Assembly (NCBI GenBank): GCA_934725655.1
Contig: CAKVCJ010000001.1
Coordinates: forward strand, 1 to 50,732
Length of the DNA stretch: 50,732 bases
Source of the DNA: an uncultured Brachyspira sp.
Lineage (GTDB): Bacteria; Spirochaetota; Brachyspiria; Brachyspirales; Brachyspiraceae
Reading direction: 5' to 3'
Part shown: piece after piece, positions 32,500-41,028 of the stretch
Numbering within the stretch: the stretch's first letter is position 1
Layout of the letters: the number at the start of each line of letters is the position of its first letter
The notes under the pieces: generated by a model
What the model was told of the DNA's origin: nothing
The model's input: the letters and a program-made list of their open reading frames with translations, nothing else
The model's database searches: none
Made by a program: the position numbers and the translations under genes

Positions 32500-33648
32500 A
32501 TGCTTAATGCTGAAAAATATAATCTTTATGATTATTCCAAAGATGTTAATTTTATTATTCAATTTGCTGATTATCTTTCTATAGATAAAAGCCCAACAAC
32601 TGTAAAAACATATAAAAATAATATTATATATTTTTTTAAATTCATAATTAAAAAAGATAATAATTATTCTATTTTCTCTGAAAAGGATTATCCCTATATT
32701 TGCGATACTGAAGTTTTATATAAAAAGATAAATAAAGAATTATTAGAAAAATATATATCATATCAAAAAGAACTTCAATTATCATCTGATATTATTAACT
32801 GCAGAATAAATGTTCTCAAAAGCTATTTAAAGTTTTTGCATAAGAAAAAAATAATAGAAGCTAAAATATTAATAGAGACTTTTGATGATATAAAAAGACC
32901 AAAACCGATAATAAAAGAACAGTTAGTAATAAAAGCAAATCAAACTTTAGATATCATAAAAAAAATAGAAAAAACTTCAAAAGACAGTTTTATAAATCAA
33001 AGAAATATTTTAATGATGCTTCTAATGTCAAACACAGGCATTCGCAGAAAAGAAACTGCAGGTATAGATATTAGAAATATTAATCTTGAAAATAAAACTA
33101 TAACTATTTATAAAACTAAAGGAAGTAAACCGCGTATAGTTGTTTTTTCTGATATGATTAAAGATATATTAATTAATTATATAAAAGAACGTGATGAGAT
33201 ATTAAGAAAAAATAAAATTAAAGAACAAAATAATCTTTTTATAAAAAACAACGGCAAAGATTTAGCAATAGAAACTATTACTATGATTATGAGAGTAATA
33301 TCAAAAAAGAATAAAGTAAAAGTAACATGCCATTCTTTTAGGAGAGGCTTTGCAACTGATATGGCAGAATGCGGAACAGAAACTTATTTAATAAGCAAGA
33401 TTATGGGGCATTCAAATATTAATACAACAACAAGCAGATATATTTATGTGCTTATGAATATGATAAAAAATGCAATGAATAATCACCCATTCAATAAAGT
33501 AAATGAAAATAAAATAAATAGAGATAATGAAATCAAAAATATAAAAAATGATTTTCAGGAAAATATCACAAATACGCTTAATACAATAGTACTTAAAATG
33601 AATGAGCTTAATAACAGGATTGATAAACTGAGTATAAAAAAAGGATAG
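32500..33648 (+). CDS. int: Tyrosine recombinase (prophage integrase)
   Basis: The frame opens at 32485, but the ATG at 32500 has the better-placed ribosome site, giving about 382 residues. N-terminal core-binding domain (SPTTVKTYKNNIIYFFKFI). The catalytic residues are visible: Arg in NTGIRRKE, Lys in YKTKGSKPR, HSFRR, GHSN and Tyr in RYIYV. The C-terminal 70 residues are an added coiled coil. The frame is intact, unlike the integrase remnant at 3705. It stands at the right end of the phage block, and an 11-bp sequence shared with the left block (4773-4783) lies 350 bp beyond its end. Confidence 0.88.
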   Translation: MLNAEKYNLYDYSKDVNFIIQFADYLSIDKSPTTVKTYKNNIIYFFKFIIKKDNNYSIFSEKDYPYICDTEVLYKKINKELLEKYISYQKELQLSSDIINCRINVLKSYLKFLHKKKIIEAKILIETFDDIKRPKPIIKEQLVIKANQTLDIIKKIEKTSKDSFINQRNILMMLLMSNTGIRRKETAGIDIRNINLENKTITIYKTKGSKPRIVVFSDMIKDILINYIKERDEILRKNKIKEQNNLFIKNNGKDLAIETITMIMRVISKKNKVKVTCHSFRRGFATDMAECGTETYLISKIMGHSNINTTTSRYIYVLMNMIKNAMNNHPFNKVNENKINRDNEIKNIKNDFQENITNTLNTIVLKMNELNNRIDKLSIKKG

Positions 33649-33760
33649 TTATAATATTTGTAAATACTATACTACTGTATTGTATTTATAAATATTAAGA
33701 GGCAGAAATAAAAGATTTTTGATTTAACTTTTTAATCATTACATTGATATTTTTTTAATA

Positions 33761-33930
33761 TGCACGAAATGAGCATGCACGCTTTGTACACTTTACTGGT
33801 AAGATGCACGAAATGAACATGCACGCTTTGTACACTTTACTGGTAAGATGCACGAAATGAGCATGCACGCTTTGTACACTTTACTGGTAAGATGCACGAA
33901 ATGAACATGCACGTTTTGTACACTTTATTA
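33761..33930 (+). repeat. 44-bp tandem repeat, four copies
   Basis: Units begin at 33761, 33805, 33849 and 33893. Each has tgcacg, 9 bp, then tgcacg again, and ends ctttgtacactttactggta. Copies 1 and 3 have gagcat and copies 2 and 4 have gaacat, so the array grew as an 88-bp pair. The last unit decays at its end. There are no spacers, so this is not CRISPR. Confidence 0.92.
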
Positions 33931-34215
33931 TCAAAAATGATGATTTTATTTACTGCTTTTTTTCTATAATGAGCTATTTTAATTTTTAGATTTATGCTAT
34001 TGCGATAACATAGTCAAAATTTGAGTTCTGATTTTTTATTAGAATGCCTTTATTTGAAGCGTAGAGGCTTGTTTTTGGGGCTTTTTGGGCTTTAGTATAG
34101 TTTTATGTATACCCAATCAAAAAACTTCAAAATTAAGGCTTTTTTAATAAATACTAAATAATTATATTTTTTTATTTTTAAAATCTTTAAATTAAAAAGA
34201 AAGTTTAAAAGTAGT

Positions 34216-34235
34216 AGTAGTAGTTAACTACTACT
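34216..34235. repeat. 20-bp palindrome of tag/cta triplets
   Basis: agtagtagtt / aactactact is perfectly self-complementary, preceded by further gta repeats. It is either a hairpin-forming simple repeat or a dyad operator; no adjacent gene supports a role. Confidence 0.5.
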
Positions 34236-34424
34236 GCAAAAAATGTGCCAAAAATAAAAACCGACTTACCTACAAATTATTTTATTTTGAAATAGTTTTA
34301 AAAAATTTTTATATTTTGTTGACTTTTAAATCATTTTTGTTTATATTAGTTAATGCGAATCAAATAAAAAAATGCATCAAAAACAAAAGCCTGAGAAACT
34401 TTTGAAGCATTAAAGGGTAAAAAA

Positions 34425-34737
34425 ATGAAAGACGATATAATACTATCTTCTAAAGAGTTGTATACTCAGAAGAAAATAAAAAGCAATAGTTCTTTTAATT
34501 TAATAAGCTTGAAATGCGGTACAAGTGTGAAAAAATATCTCTCAAATATTTTTTGCCCTGCTTGTATTTTGATTCGCAATAAAAATAAAGCCTTGTACCG
34601 CTTTCTTATAGATTTAAAAAAATTCGTTAAACTTTTAACTTTTTTTATTTTTATTATTTGCAGGGCTTTGCCCCGCACCCCAGTTCTTTTGCCGATAGGC
34701 ACCTACTCGGTATTGGTATAAAAGAACCAAAAGAACT
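34425..34737. repeat. Probable dispersed intergenic repeat with hairpins
   Basis: The block contains an imperfect stem gcagggc-ttt-gccccgc, then arms agttcttttg (34682-34691) and caaaagaact (34728-34737). Both strands are open over long parts (98 and 78 codons) without a convincing protein. The plus frame ends in Pro-rich translation of the hairpin. I suspect a repeat unit found elsewhere in the genome, which cannot be checked from one window. Confidence 0.4.
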
Positions 34738-35167
34738 ATATTTTTACATACTAAAATAATTAATTATACAACATGTAAAACACAATTTTATAACTAAAAT
34801 TATGTTAAAAATTATACAACTAATTTTGTCAAGTACTTTTGAAACAAGTCTATTTCATAAATCTTAAATAGATGAAGTCTGCACCACAACTTAAAAGAGT
34901 CCTTCAGGGCGAACGAAAGAAATACCTACTGTATGGACGCAACAAAATAAAAAGACCGCCATTTTACGCTCTAAAATCATAAATTTATACAACTATAATG
35001 TTATTTTATAGCTAAAATTATATTAAGAATTATATAATTAATTTTCTCAAATACTTTTGAAATAACTATATTATATTTTGTAAATTTCTACCTCGTTTAC
35101 TTCTACTAAAAAACTCTTTATATTATGCCTAAAATATTTTATAAAAATACATATATTAAAAAAACTA

Positions 35168-36229
35168 TTATTTTGCTATTTTATGGCAATTATCATATTC
35201 TATATCATTTTCTTTTAATATATTAATTAACCTATCTTCAAAATCTACTTCGCTCTCCCAGCACATACCGCATCCTGCTGATATTTCACTTGGTATAGAT
35301 ATTATCTTTCCCAATAGCTCATTAGTTTCAATCATTATATTTTTAAAAGTTTTTTCAGCCCTCATAACATCTGTTGTGGTATTGAATGTTATTATTAATA
35401 TTTCTTCTTTTTTATTATTGTTTTTTATGCTATTATTTTTCATATTGTTAGACTTAGCAATTTTTTTTTCAAAACCTATAATAGCCGCCCCAATAGCACC
35501 AGCATATTGTCCTCTTTTATCAGTTATCACTTTCCCGCCTAAAGCTATTTCTAATCTCTCAACCAAATAATCAAAAATACATAATCCGCCAGTTAGAAAA
35601 TAAATATTATCCTTAAACTTTCCGCATAATGAAGCCACTTTATTTGCAACAGAATTTACTATAGCATAAGCAATCTCCTTTTTTTCTTTCCCGCTCGCCT
35701 TAAGGCTTATAACCTCAGTTTCAGCAAATACCGTACACATAGAACTTATTACAACATCAGTGCCTTCACATTTTTGAGCCTCTTCAAGAAGTGTAGGTAT
35801 AGAACAACCCAAAGAATTAGCCATCAACTCTATAAATCTTCCAGTTCCCGCAGAACATTTATCATTCATAATAAAATTATCCACTTTGCCGTTTTTTATG
35901 CTAATTATTTTAGTATCCTGCCCGCCTATGTCAATTAATGTGCCGTCTAAATTTGAAAATAAAAAATTAGCACCCTTAGCATGACAAGTTATTTCTGTTA
36001 CCGTTTTATTAGCATATTCTATAGCAACCCTCCCATAACCAGTGCCAACAAAATAAGATTCTTCTTTTTTAATGTTCTTCTCTTCAAGCATTTTTAGTAT
36101 CTGTGAAGAAGCTTCCACTCCAGACCAGCCTGTAGGAATCATAAATAATTCTACAAAATCATTTTTTTTATCATCATAAACCGCAACCTTAGAAGCAGTT
36201 GAACCTATATCTATACCAACATAATACAT
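35168..36229 (-). CDS. Activator of 2-hydroxyacyl-CoA dehydratase-type proteins, fused to a DUF3343 domain
   Basis: A 353-residue protein. Residues 1-250 are a BadF/HgdC-type ATPase of the ASKHA fold: GIDIGSTASKVAVYD (phosphate 1), IDIGGQDTKII (phosphate 2), LTGGLCIFD (adenosine), and cysteines in NDKCSAGTGRF and SSMCTVFAE that hold the 4Fe-4S cluster shared by the dimer. It feeds electrons, driven by ATP, to a partner enzyme. Residues 272-353 form an extra DUF3343-like domain (EEILIITFNTTTDVMRAEKT ... SAGCGMCWE). It precedes a cysteine desulfurase-like gene and two partner genes on the same strand. Confidence 0.88.
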   Translation of the reverse strand: MYYVGIDIGSTASKVAVYDDKKNDFVELFMIPTGWSGVEASSQILKMLEEKNIKKEESYFVGTGYGRVAIEYANKTVTEITCHAKGANFLFSNLDGTLIDIGGQDTKIISIKNGKVDNFIMNDKCSAGTGRFIELMANSLGCSIPTLLEEAQKCEGTDVVISSMCTVFAETEVISLKASGKEKKEIAYAIVNSVANKVASLCGKFKDNIYFLTGGLCIFDYLVERLEIALGGKVITDKRGQYAGAIGAAIIGFEKKIAKSNNMKNNSIKNNNKKEEILIITFNTTTDVMRAEKTFKNIMIETNELLGKIISIPSEISAGCGMCWESEVDFEDRLINILKENDIEYDNCHKIAK

Positions 36230-36289
36230 TTTTATTTTTCCTTTTAATTTTTTATTCTATTTTATTTAATATTTTTTATATAAGATAAC

Positions 36290-37429
36290 TTATAAACTTT
36301 TACTTATTTCCCGCACAGCATCAATTCCCTTTTCTATCTCATCAAATGTATTAAAATAAGAAAAGCTAAATCTCACTATTCCCTGTTTAACAGTTCCTAA
36401 AGACTCATGCATAAGAGGCGCACAATGCCCTCCAGACCTCGTTGCTATATTATATTTGCTTGCTAATATATCAGAAACTTTAGCAGAATCTAAATCCCCA
36501 ATATTTAAAGCCGCTATAGAAGTTCTTTGTTTTGTATTATAATTTCCATAAAACTTTATATTTTCTATATTTTTTACGCCATTATAAAAACAATCAGACA
36601 ATTCTCTTTCTTTATCCCTAATTTTTTCTATAGTTTCATTTTCTATAAATTTTAAAGCAGCATTAAGCCCAGCTATAGAATGACTGTTTAATGTACCCGC
36701 TTCAAGTCTTGTAGGCATATTTTCAGGCTGAGTCTTTGAATAGGTTTTTATTCCAGAGCCTCCTGTTTTTAACGGCTTAATATCTACACCTTTTTTTATA
36801 CATAACCCTCCAGTTCCTTGAGGCCCCATTAATCCTTTATGCCCTGTAAAGCATACCACATCTATATTGTTCTTCTTTATATCTATATCAATACTTCCCG
36901 CTGTTTGCGAAGCATCTAATATAAATAATATATTATATTTAGAGCATAAATTGCCAATAAATTCAATATCCAAAATATCCCCTATAACATTAGAAGCATG
37001 CGTACAAATAATTGCTTTAGTGTTTGATTTTATATTTTCTTCTATATTATTATAATTTAACTCGCCTTTATTATTTGCTTTTATTATTGTAATTTCTGCT
37101 CCCAAAGTCTCCATTTCATAAAGCGGCCTTAAAACACTATTGTGTTCAAGCGATGTTGTTATAACATGACTGTTTTTATCAACTATTCCCTTTATTGCAG
37201 TGTTTAACGCCTCTGTGGAATTGCTCGTAAATGAAGCATAATTAGGACTATAACCATTGAAAAGTTTAACTATTCTCTCTCTCGTATCGAGTATCACTCT
37301 TTCACTATTTAATGATGACTCATAAGAACCCCTCGAAGCATTTGCAAAACTATTTATAGCATCAAAAACCGCTTTAGCAACAGTGTCAGGCTTTTTTAAT
37401 GTTGTAGCAGCATTGTCAAAATATATCAT
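36290..37429 (-). CDS. Cysteine desulfurase-family PLP enzyme
   Basis: A 379-residue class V aminotransferase-fold protein. YFDNAATTLKKP at the start, the PLP lysine in CFTGHKGLMGPQG, and the sulfur-accepting Cys loop in RSGGHCAPLMHE near residue 340. It belongs to the short SufS/Csd-like group of anaerobes rather than the IscS used for housekeeping. Next to a DUF3343-containing activator and Fe-S enzymes, it could supply sulfur (or handle selenium) for their clusters. The 60-bp gap to the activator gene suggests one operon. Confidence 0.85.
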   Translation of the reverse strand: MIYFDNAATTLKKPDTVAKAVFDAINSFANASRGSYESSLNSERVILDTRERIVKLFNGYSPNYASFTSNSTEALNTAIKGIVDKNSHVITTSLEHNSVLRPLYEMETLGAEITIIKANNKGELNYNNIEENIKSNTKAIICTHASNVIGDILDIEFIGNLCSKYNILFILDASQTAGSIDIDIKKNNIDVVCFTGHKGLMGPQGTGGLCIKKGVDIKPLKTGGSGIKTYSKTQPENMPTRLEAGTLNSHSIAGLNAALKFIENETIEKIRDKERELSDCFYNGVKNIENIKFYGNYNTKQRTSIAALNIGDLDSAKVSDILASKYNIATRSGGHCAPLMHESLGTVKQGIVRFSFSYFNTFDEIEKGIDAVREISKSL

Positions 37430-37495
37430 ATATATAATCCTATTATTAATGGTAAACCAGTATTAAAAAATACCAGTTTACCAAATATAAAATTA

Positions 37496-38644
37496 TTATA
37501 GCATTTCAATAAATGCTTCTAACCTTGTTCTAAGCTGAGGAGCATCACTGTTAGAATAGTTAGTTTCTATTGCTAAATATGATTTTCCGCATCCTTCTAC
37601 AGCCCTTCTTAACCTTTCTGTCTCTATAGCATAAGTATGACAAGCTGTAAATGTAACATCTACAACACCATCAACACTATATTCTTCTATATACTGTTTA
37701 ATTCTTTCCATCCTATCATTATTTGGGGTCATCACAGAACAAGGTATATTTAAATACCTCTCAGCAATAGCTTCTATAGGCTCTTTGTTCTCATCAACAA
37801 GCATCTCAAAATTTTTAGTTCCTATACAATTTTCAATGCATACCACACTTCCTCCTATTTCCTCTATCTGTTTTATTACCTTATCCACAACTCCTCCAGT
37901 AGGACAGCCTGTAATAAGTATTCTTGGAGTATCCTTAGTAAAAGCACTCTCTCCTCTCGCATGTTTTTCTTTAATATTTTTTATAGTATTTCTAATTTCT
38001 TCAAAAAACGCTTTTTTATCAAATTTAAAATTAGAAGAATTCATAACATCATGCATTTCAGTGCCTTTTACAGGAGACGGTACTAATTTAGCAAGAGAAA
38101 AAAATTCTTTCATAATAGTTCTCTCTTCATTGCATAATTTTATAGCTTCTTTCAGCTTCTCTTCTGTAACTTTTACATTAAACTTTTTTTCTAATTTTTT
38201 TATTAATTCTCTTAATTCATTTTTCCAAAGTTCAAAAGAATAATCATTTTTCATATGAGGAAGCTGCATAACATGCGTATCTTTTATTTCACCCAAAAGC
38301 TCATACATTTTTTTCTTACCATCGCAAGTACTCTCCCCAACTATTAAATCAGAAAAATACATATAAGGACATTTATCTGTTATAGCAAAACCATAACTTG
38401 ATTTTATTAACGGACATAAATTTTTAGGCAAATACTTCTCTGCTTCTGGAATAGTCTCTTCACTTGTAGAACATAATGATACGCTTATAGCATCGGCTGC
38501 ATATATTAATTCTCTCGGCGTATAAGTACAAAAAATACCTACTACATTCCTTCCTTTATCTTTTTCAGCTTTCATAGTGAGAAAACCTTTTTTGCGTGCA
38601 TCGGCAAAAGTTTCAAAAATTTCTGGTAAATCTTTATTAGACAT
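37496..38644 (-). CDS. 2-hydroxyacyl-CoA dehydratase-like (double-cubane cluster) protein, copy A
   Basis: A 382-residue member of the HgdB/FldBC-like family. Conserved cysteines: NLCPLIKSSYGFAI with DKCPYMY, GESTCDGKKKMYELLG, ENCIGT and TACHTYA. The length and single-subunit layout match YjiM-type double-cubane cluster proteins, which reduce small molecules when powered by the ASKHA activator. The usual dehydratase partner subunit is absent. The substrate is unknown. Copy B upstream is about 80% identical by eye. A 19-bp palindrome lies about 47 bp before the start. Confidence 0.85.
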   Translation of the reverse strand: MSNKDLPEIFETFADARKKGFLTMKAEKDKGRNVVGIFCTYTPRELIYAADAISVSLCSTSEETIPEAEKYLPKNLCPLIKSSYGFAITDKCPYMYFSDLIVGESTCDGKKKMYELLGEIKDTHVMQLPHMKNDYSFELWKNELRELIKKLEKKFNVKVTEEKLKEAIKLCNEERTIMKEFFSLAKLVPSPVKGTEMHDVMNSSNFKFDKKAFFEEIRNTIKNIKEKHARGESAFTKDTPRILITGCPTGGVVDKVIKQIEEIGGSVVCIENCIGTKNFEMLVDENKEPIEAIAERYLNIPCSVMTPNNDRMERIKQYIEEYSVDGVVDVTFTACHTYAIETERLRRAVEGCGKSYLAIETNYSNSDAPQLRTRLEAFIEML

Positions 38645-38690
38645 AATAATATACTCCTAATATATTGATTAAGTAAAAAAATAGAAATGG

Positions 38691-38709
38691 ATTCTATAGC
38701 CTATAGAAT
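38691..38709. promoter_or_regulatory. Palindrome upstream of copy A (possible operator)
   Basis: attctatagcctatagaat has 9-bp arms around one C. The same sequence stands at the same place upstream of copy B. A tataat hexamer lies on the minus strand just upstream, so a bound regulator would sit near the start point. Confidence 0.55.
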
Positions 38710-38851
38710 TTAAAAGATTATATTATATGTCTTGTATATTTTTTAGCTAAGTAAGAAAGAACCGCTATTAATTTGTACACAGCAAAATTAGTAACCATAT
38801 ATGAAATTATATTAAAAAAAATTCATTTGTCAATTAAAAATATAAATAAAA

Positions 38852-40000
38852 TCATAGCATTTCAATAAATGCTTCTAATCTCGTTCTAAGCTGAGGAGCA
38901 TCGCTGTTAGAATAATTAGTTTCTATTTGCAAATAGGACTTTCCGCATTCTTCTACAGCTCTTCTTATCTTCTCACCTTCCACCGCATAAGTATGACAAG
39001 CACTCAAAGTAACATCCACAACACCATCTATTTGATATTCATCAATATATCTTTTTATAATCTCAACTCTTTCACTATTAGGAGTCATCACAGAACAAGG
39101 TATATTTAAATATCTCTCAGCAATAGCCTCTATAGGCTCTTTATTTTCATCAACAAGCATATCAAAACTCTTAGTCCCCACACAGCTTTCAAAACATACA
39201 ACATTACCGCCAACTTCCTCAATCTGTTTCATTATTTTATCCACAAGCCCTCCAGTAGGACAGCCTGTAATAAGAAGCCTCGGAGTATCTTTACTAAACG
39301 GAACCTCTCCCTTTCTATACTTCTCTCTAAAAGTATTAACTAAATTTTCTATCTCTCCTATATAAAGCCTTCTATTAAACTTATAATTAGATGATTGTAA
39401 AGCTTCATGCATATCGCTTCCCTTTATAGGAGATGGCATCAATTTACCTAAACCAAAAAACTCTTTTATTACTTTTCTCTCTTCATTACATAATTTTATA
39501 GCTTCTTTCAATTTTTCTTCTGTAATTTTTATATTAAATTTCTTTTCTAATCTTTTTATAAGTTCTTTAATCTCATTTTTCCAAAGTTCCAAAGAATATT
39601 CATTTTTTGAATGAGGAAGCTGCATAACATGAGTATCTTTTATCTCCCCTAAAAGCTCATACATCTTTTTCTTGCCGTCACAAGTAGTCTCCCCTACTAT
39701 AATATCTGAAAAATACATATAAGGACATTTATCTGTTATAGCAAAACCATAACTTGATTTTATTAACGGACATAAATTTTTAGGCAAATACTTCTCTGCT
39801 TCCGGTATAGTTTCATCATTCGTAGAACATAATGATACCGCTATAGCATCTGCAGCATATATCACCTCTCTTGGCGTATATGTACAAAAAGTTCCAACTA
39901 CATTTTTACCCTTATCCTTTTCTTCTTTCATTGAAATAAAGCCTTTCTTACGAGAATCATTAAAAGTCTCAAAAATTTCAGGCAAATAATTATTAGACAT
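38852..40000 (-). CDS. 2-hydroxyacyl-CoA dehydratase-like (double-cubane cluster) protein, copy B
   Basis: A 382-residue paralogue of the gene at 37496, same length with colinear residues throughout. The same cysteines are kept (NLCPLIKSSYGF, GETTCDGKKKMYE, ESCVGTKS, SACHTYAVEGEK). Differences cluster in the middle (residues 190-235). The upstream 150 bp are also similar between copies, so the duplication included the promoter. Two copies could form a heterodimer or act under different conditions. The activator further downstream probably serves both. Confidence 0.85.
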   Translation of the reverse strand: MSNNYLPEIFETFNDSRKKGFISMKEEKDKGKNVVGTFCTYTPREVIYAADAIAVSLCSTNDETIPEAEKYLPKNLCPLIKSSYGFAITDKCPYMYFSDIIVGETTCDGKKKMYELLGEIKDTHVMQLPHSKNEYSLELWKNEIKELIKRLEKKFNIKITEEKLKEAIKLCNEERKVIKEFFGLGKLMPSPIKGSDMHEALQSSNYKFNRRLYIGEIENLVNTFREKYRKGEVPFSKDTPRLLITGCPTGGLVDKIMKQIEEVGGNVVCFESCVGTKSFDMLVDENKEPIEAIAERYLNIPCSVMTPNSERVEIIKRYIDEYQIDGVVDVTLSACHTYAVEGEKIRRAVEECGKSYLQIETNYSNSDAPQLRTRLEAFIEML

Positions 40001-40039
40001 ATTTTACTCCTAATATATTTTTAAATTTAAAAATAGAAA

Positions 40040-40064
40040 TCAATTCTATAGCCTATAGAATTGA
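40040..40064. promoter_or_regulatory. Palindrome upstream of copy B (possible operator)
   Basis: The same core as at 38691 (attctatagcctatagaat), here extended to 25 bp of perfect symmetry by tca/tga flanks. Retention of the core while surrounding bases drifted points to function. Confidence 0.55.
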
Positions 40065-40329
40065 TTATATAATATGTCTTGTATATTTTTTGGATAAGTA
40101 AGAAAAGACTACTATCAATTTGTTTACAGCAAAATTAATAATCATAGGCTATCATTATAATAAAATATGTTAATTTGTCAATTAAAAAAATATAATCAAT
40201 TTAGCATTCACAAAATAAACACTATGTATTTATCAATATTTAAAAAGATATGTATTTATATTTTTTATATAAAAAAGGCATTGATAACAATAATGCATCA
40301 ATGCCTTTTAAAAAAATCTATATTTTACT
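40065..40329. other. Intergenic region between copy B and rubrerythrin
   Basis: Apart from the palindrome, I see promoter-like AT-rich sequence for copy B (tataat on the minus strand near 40070) and the rubrerythrin terminator. A 69-codon plus-strand frame at 40167 has no ribosome site and a non-biological composition. Confidence 0.5.
40273..40309 (-). terminator. Terminator of the rubrerythrin gene
   Basis: A 12-bp stem (aaaaggcattga / tcaatgcctttt) with a 13-nt loop. On the minus strand it lies about 20 bp after the rubrerythrin stop and is followed by T-rich sequence. Confidence 0.75.
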
Positions 40330-40941
40330 TTAACTCAAAAAAGCTTGGAAAGAACTTCCGGCAGCATTACAAATAGGGCATTTATCTGGAGAACTTCCTT
40401 TTTCTATATATCCGCAAACAGGACATACATAATATCCCTCAGGTAATCCCTCTCCAGCAGCTAAATCTTTCATAGTTTTATCATATAACTGAGCATGAGT
40501 TTTCTCAACACTTGCTATCATATCCATTAAATTAGCAACATCATTATTGCCTTCAGCCATAGCTACTTTACTAAAAGCAGGATACATTTTAGTATATTCA
40601 TAAGTTTCACCTTTTATGCCAGCTTTTAAGTGTTCATTATCTGTAGATGTTTTTATAGTATCAATTTTAGCAGTTAAAGCTTTCGCAGTTAACTTCTTTG
40701 ACATAGCCATATCATTTAAAAGTTTAGCATGTATAGCCTCAGCAGCAGAAGCAGCTTTAAACATAGTTGATACACTTTTATTTTGTGATTTCTTAGAAAA
40801 CTCTGCGTACATAGCTGAAGCATTCATTTCTCCATTATACGACTGCATCATACCGTCTAATGTAGACTTTGCTGTTTGAGCATTTGCAAAGCTAAAAAAT
40901 ATAAACATTAATGAGATTAATAAAGATACTTTTTTTAACAT
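40330..40941 (-). CDS. Exported rubrerythrin
   Basis: A 203-residue protein. Residues 1-21 are a signal peptide (LLISLMFIFFSFANA, cleavage after ANA). Next comes a four-helix ferritin-like domain with Glu and His ligands (YNGEMNASAMYAEFSKK; AAEAIHAKLL; KGETYEYTKMYPAF; ASVEKTHAQLY) for the diiron peroxidase site. It ends in a rubredoxin domain (CPVCGYIE ... CPICNAAG). Rubrerythrins detoxify peroxide in anaerobes and are normally cytoplasmic, so the signal peptide is unusual. Confidence 0.9.
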   Translation of the reverse strand: MLKKVSLLISLMFIFFSFANAQTAKSTLDGMMQSYNGEMNASAMYAEFSKKSQNKSVSTMFKAASAAEAIHAKLLNDMAMSKKLTAKALTAKIDTIKTSTDNEHLKAGIKGETYEYTKMYPAFSKVAMAEGNNDVANLMDMIASVEKTHAQLYDKTMKDLAAGEGLPEGYYVCPVCGYIEKGSSPDKCPICNAAGSSFQAFLS

Positions 40942-41028
40942 AGTTATTCCTTATACAAAAAATTATTATAAACACATGATTTTAAAACATGCATCATAAA
41001 AAATAGTTAAACACTAAATATGAAATAT

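Larger units (their letters stand above)
33649..35167. other. Repeat-rich intergenic region without convincing genes
   Basis: This 1.5-kb stretch separates the phage block from chromosomal genes. It holds the 44-bp tandem repeats (33761-33930), a copy of ttgcgataaca (34000-34010), a 20-bp palindrome (34216-34235), a promoter-like TTGACT-N17-TATATT near 34319, hairpins, a dispersed-repeat-like block (34425-34737) and two imperfectly similar AT-rich segments near 34757-34867 and 34984-35095. Confidence 0.6.

Noticed and set aside
33761..33930. CRISPR array
   Set aside because: Units are contiguous without spacers and there are no cas genes in the window.
34425..34721. Open frames on both strands (98 and 78 codons)
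   Set aside because: Each is the mirror of the other, the translation is driven by hairpin repeat sequence, and neither looks like a protein.
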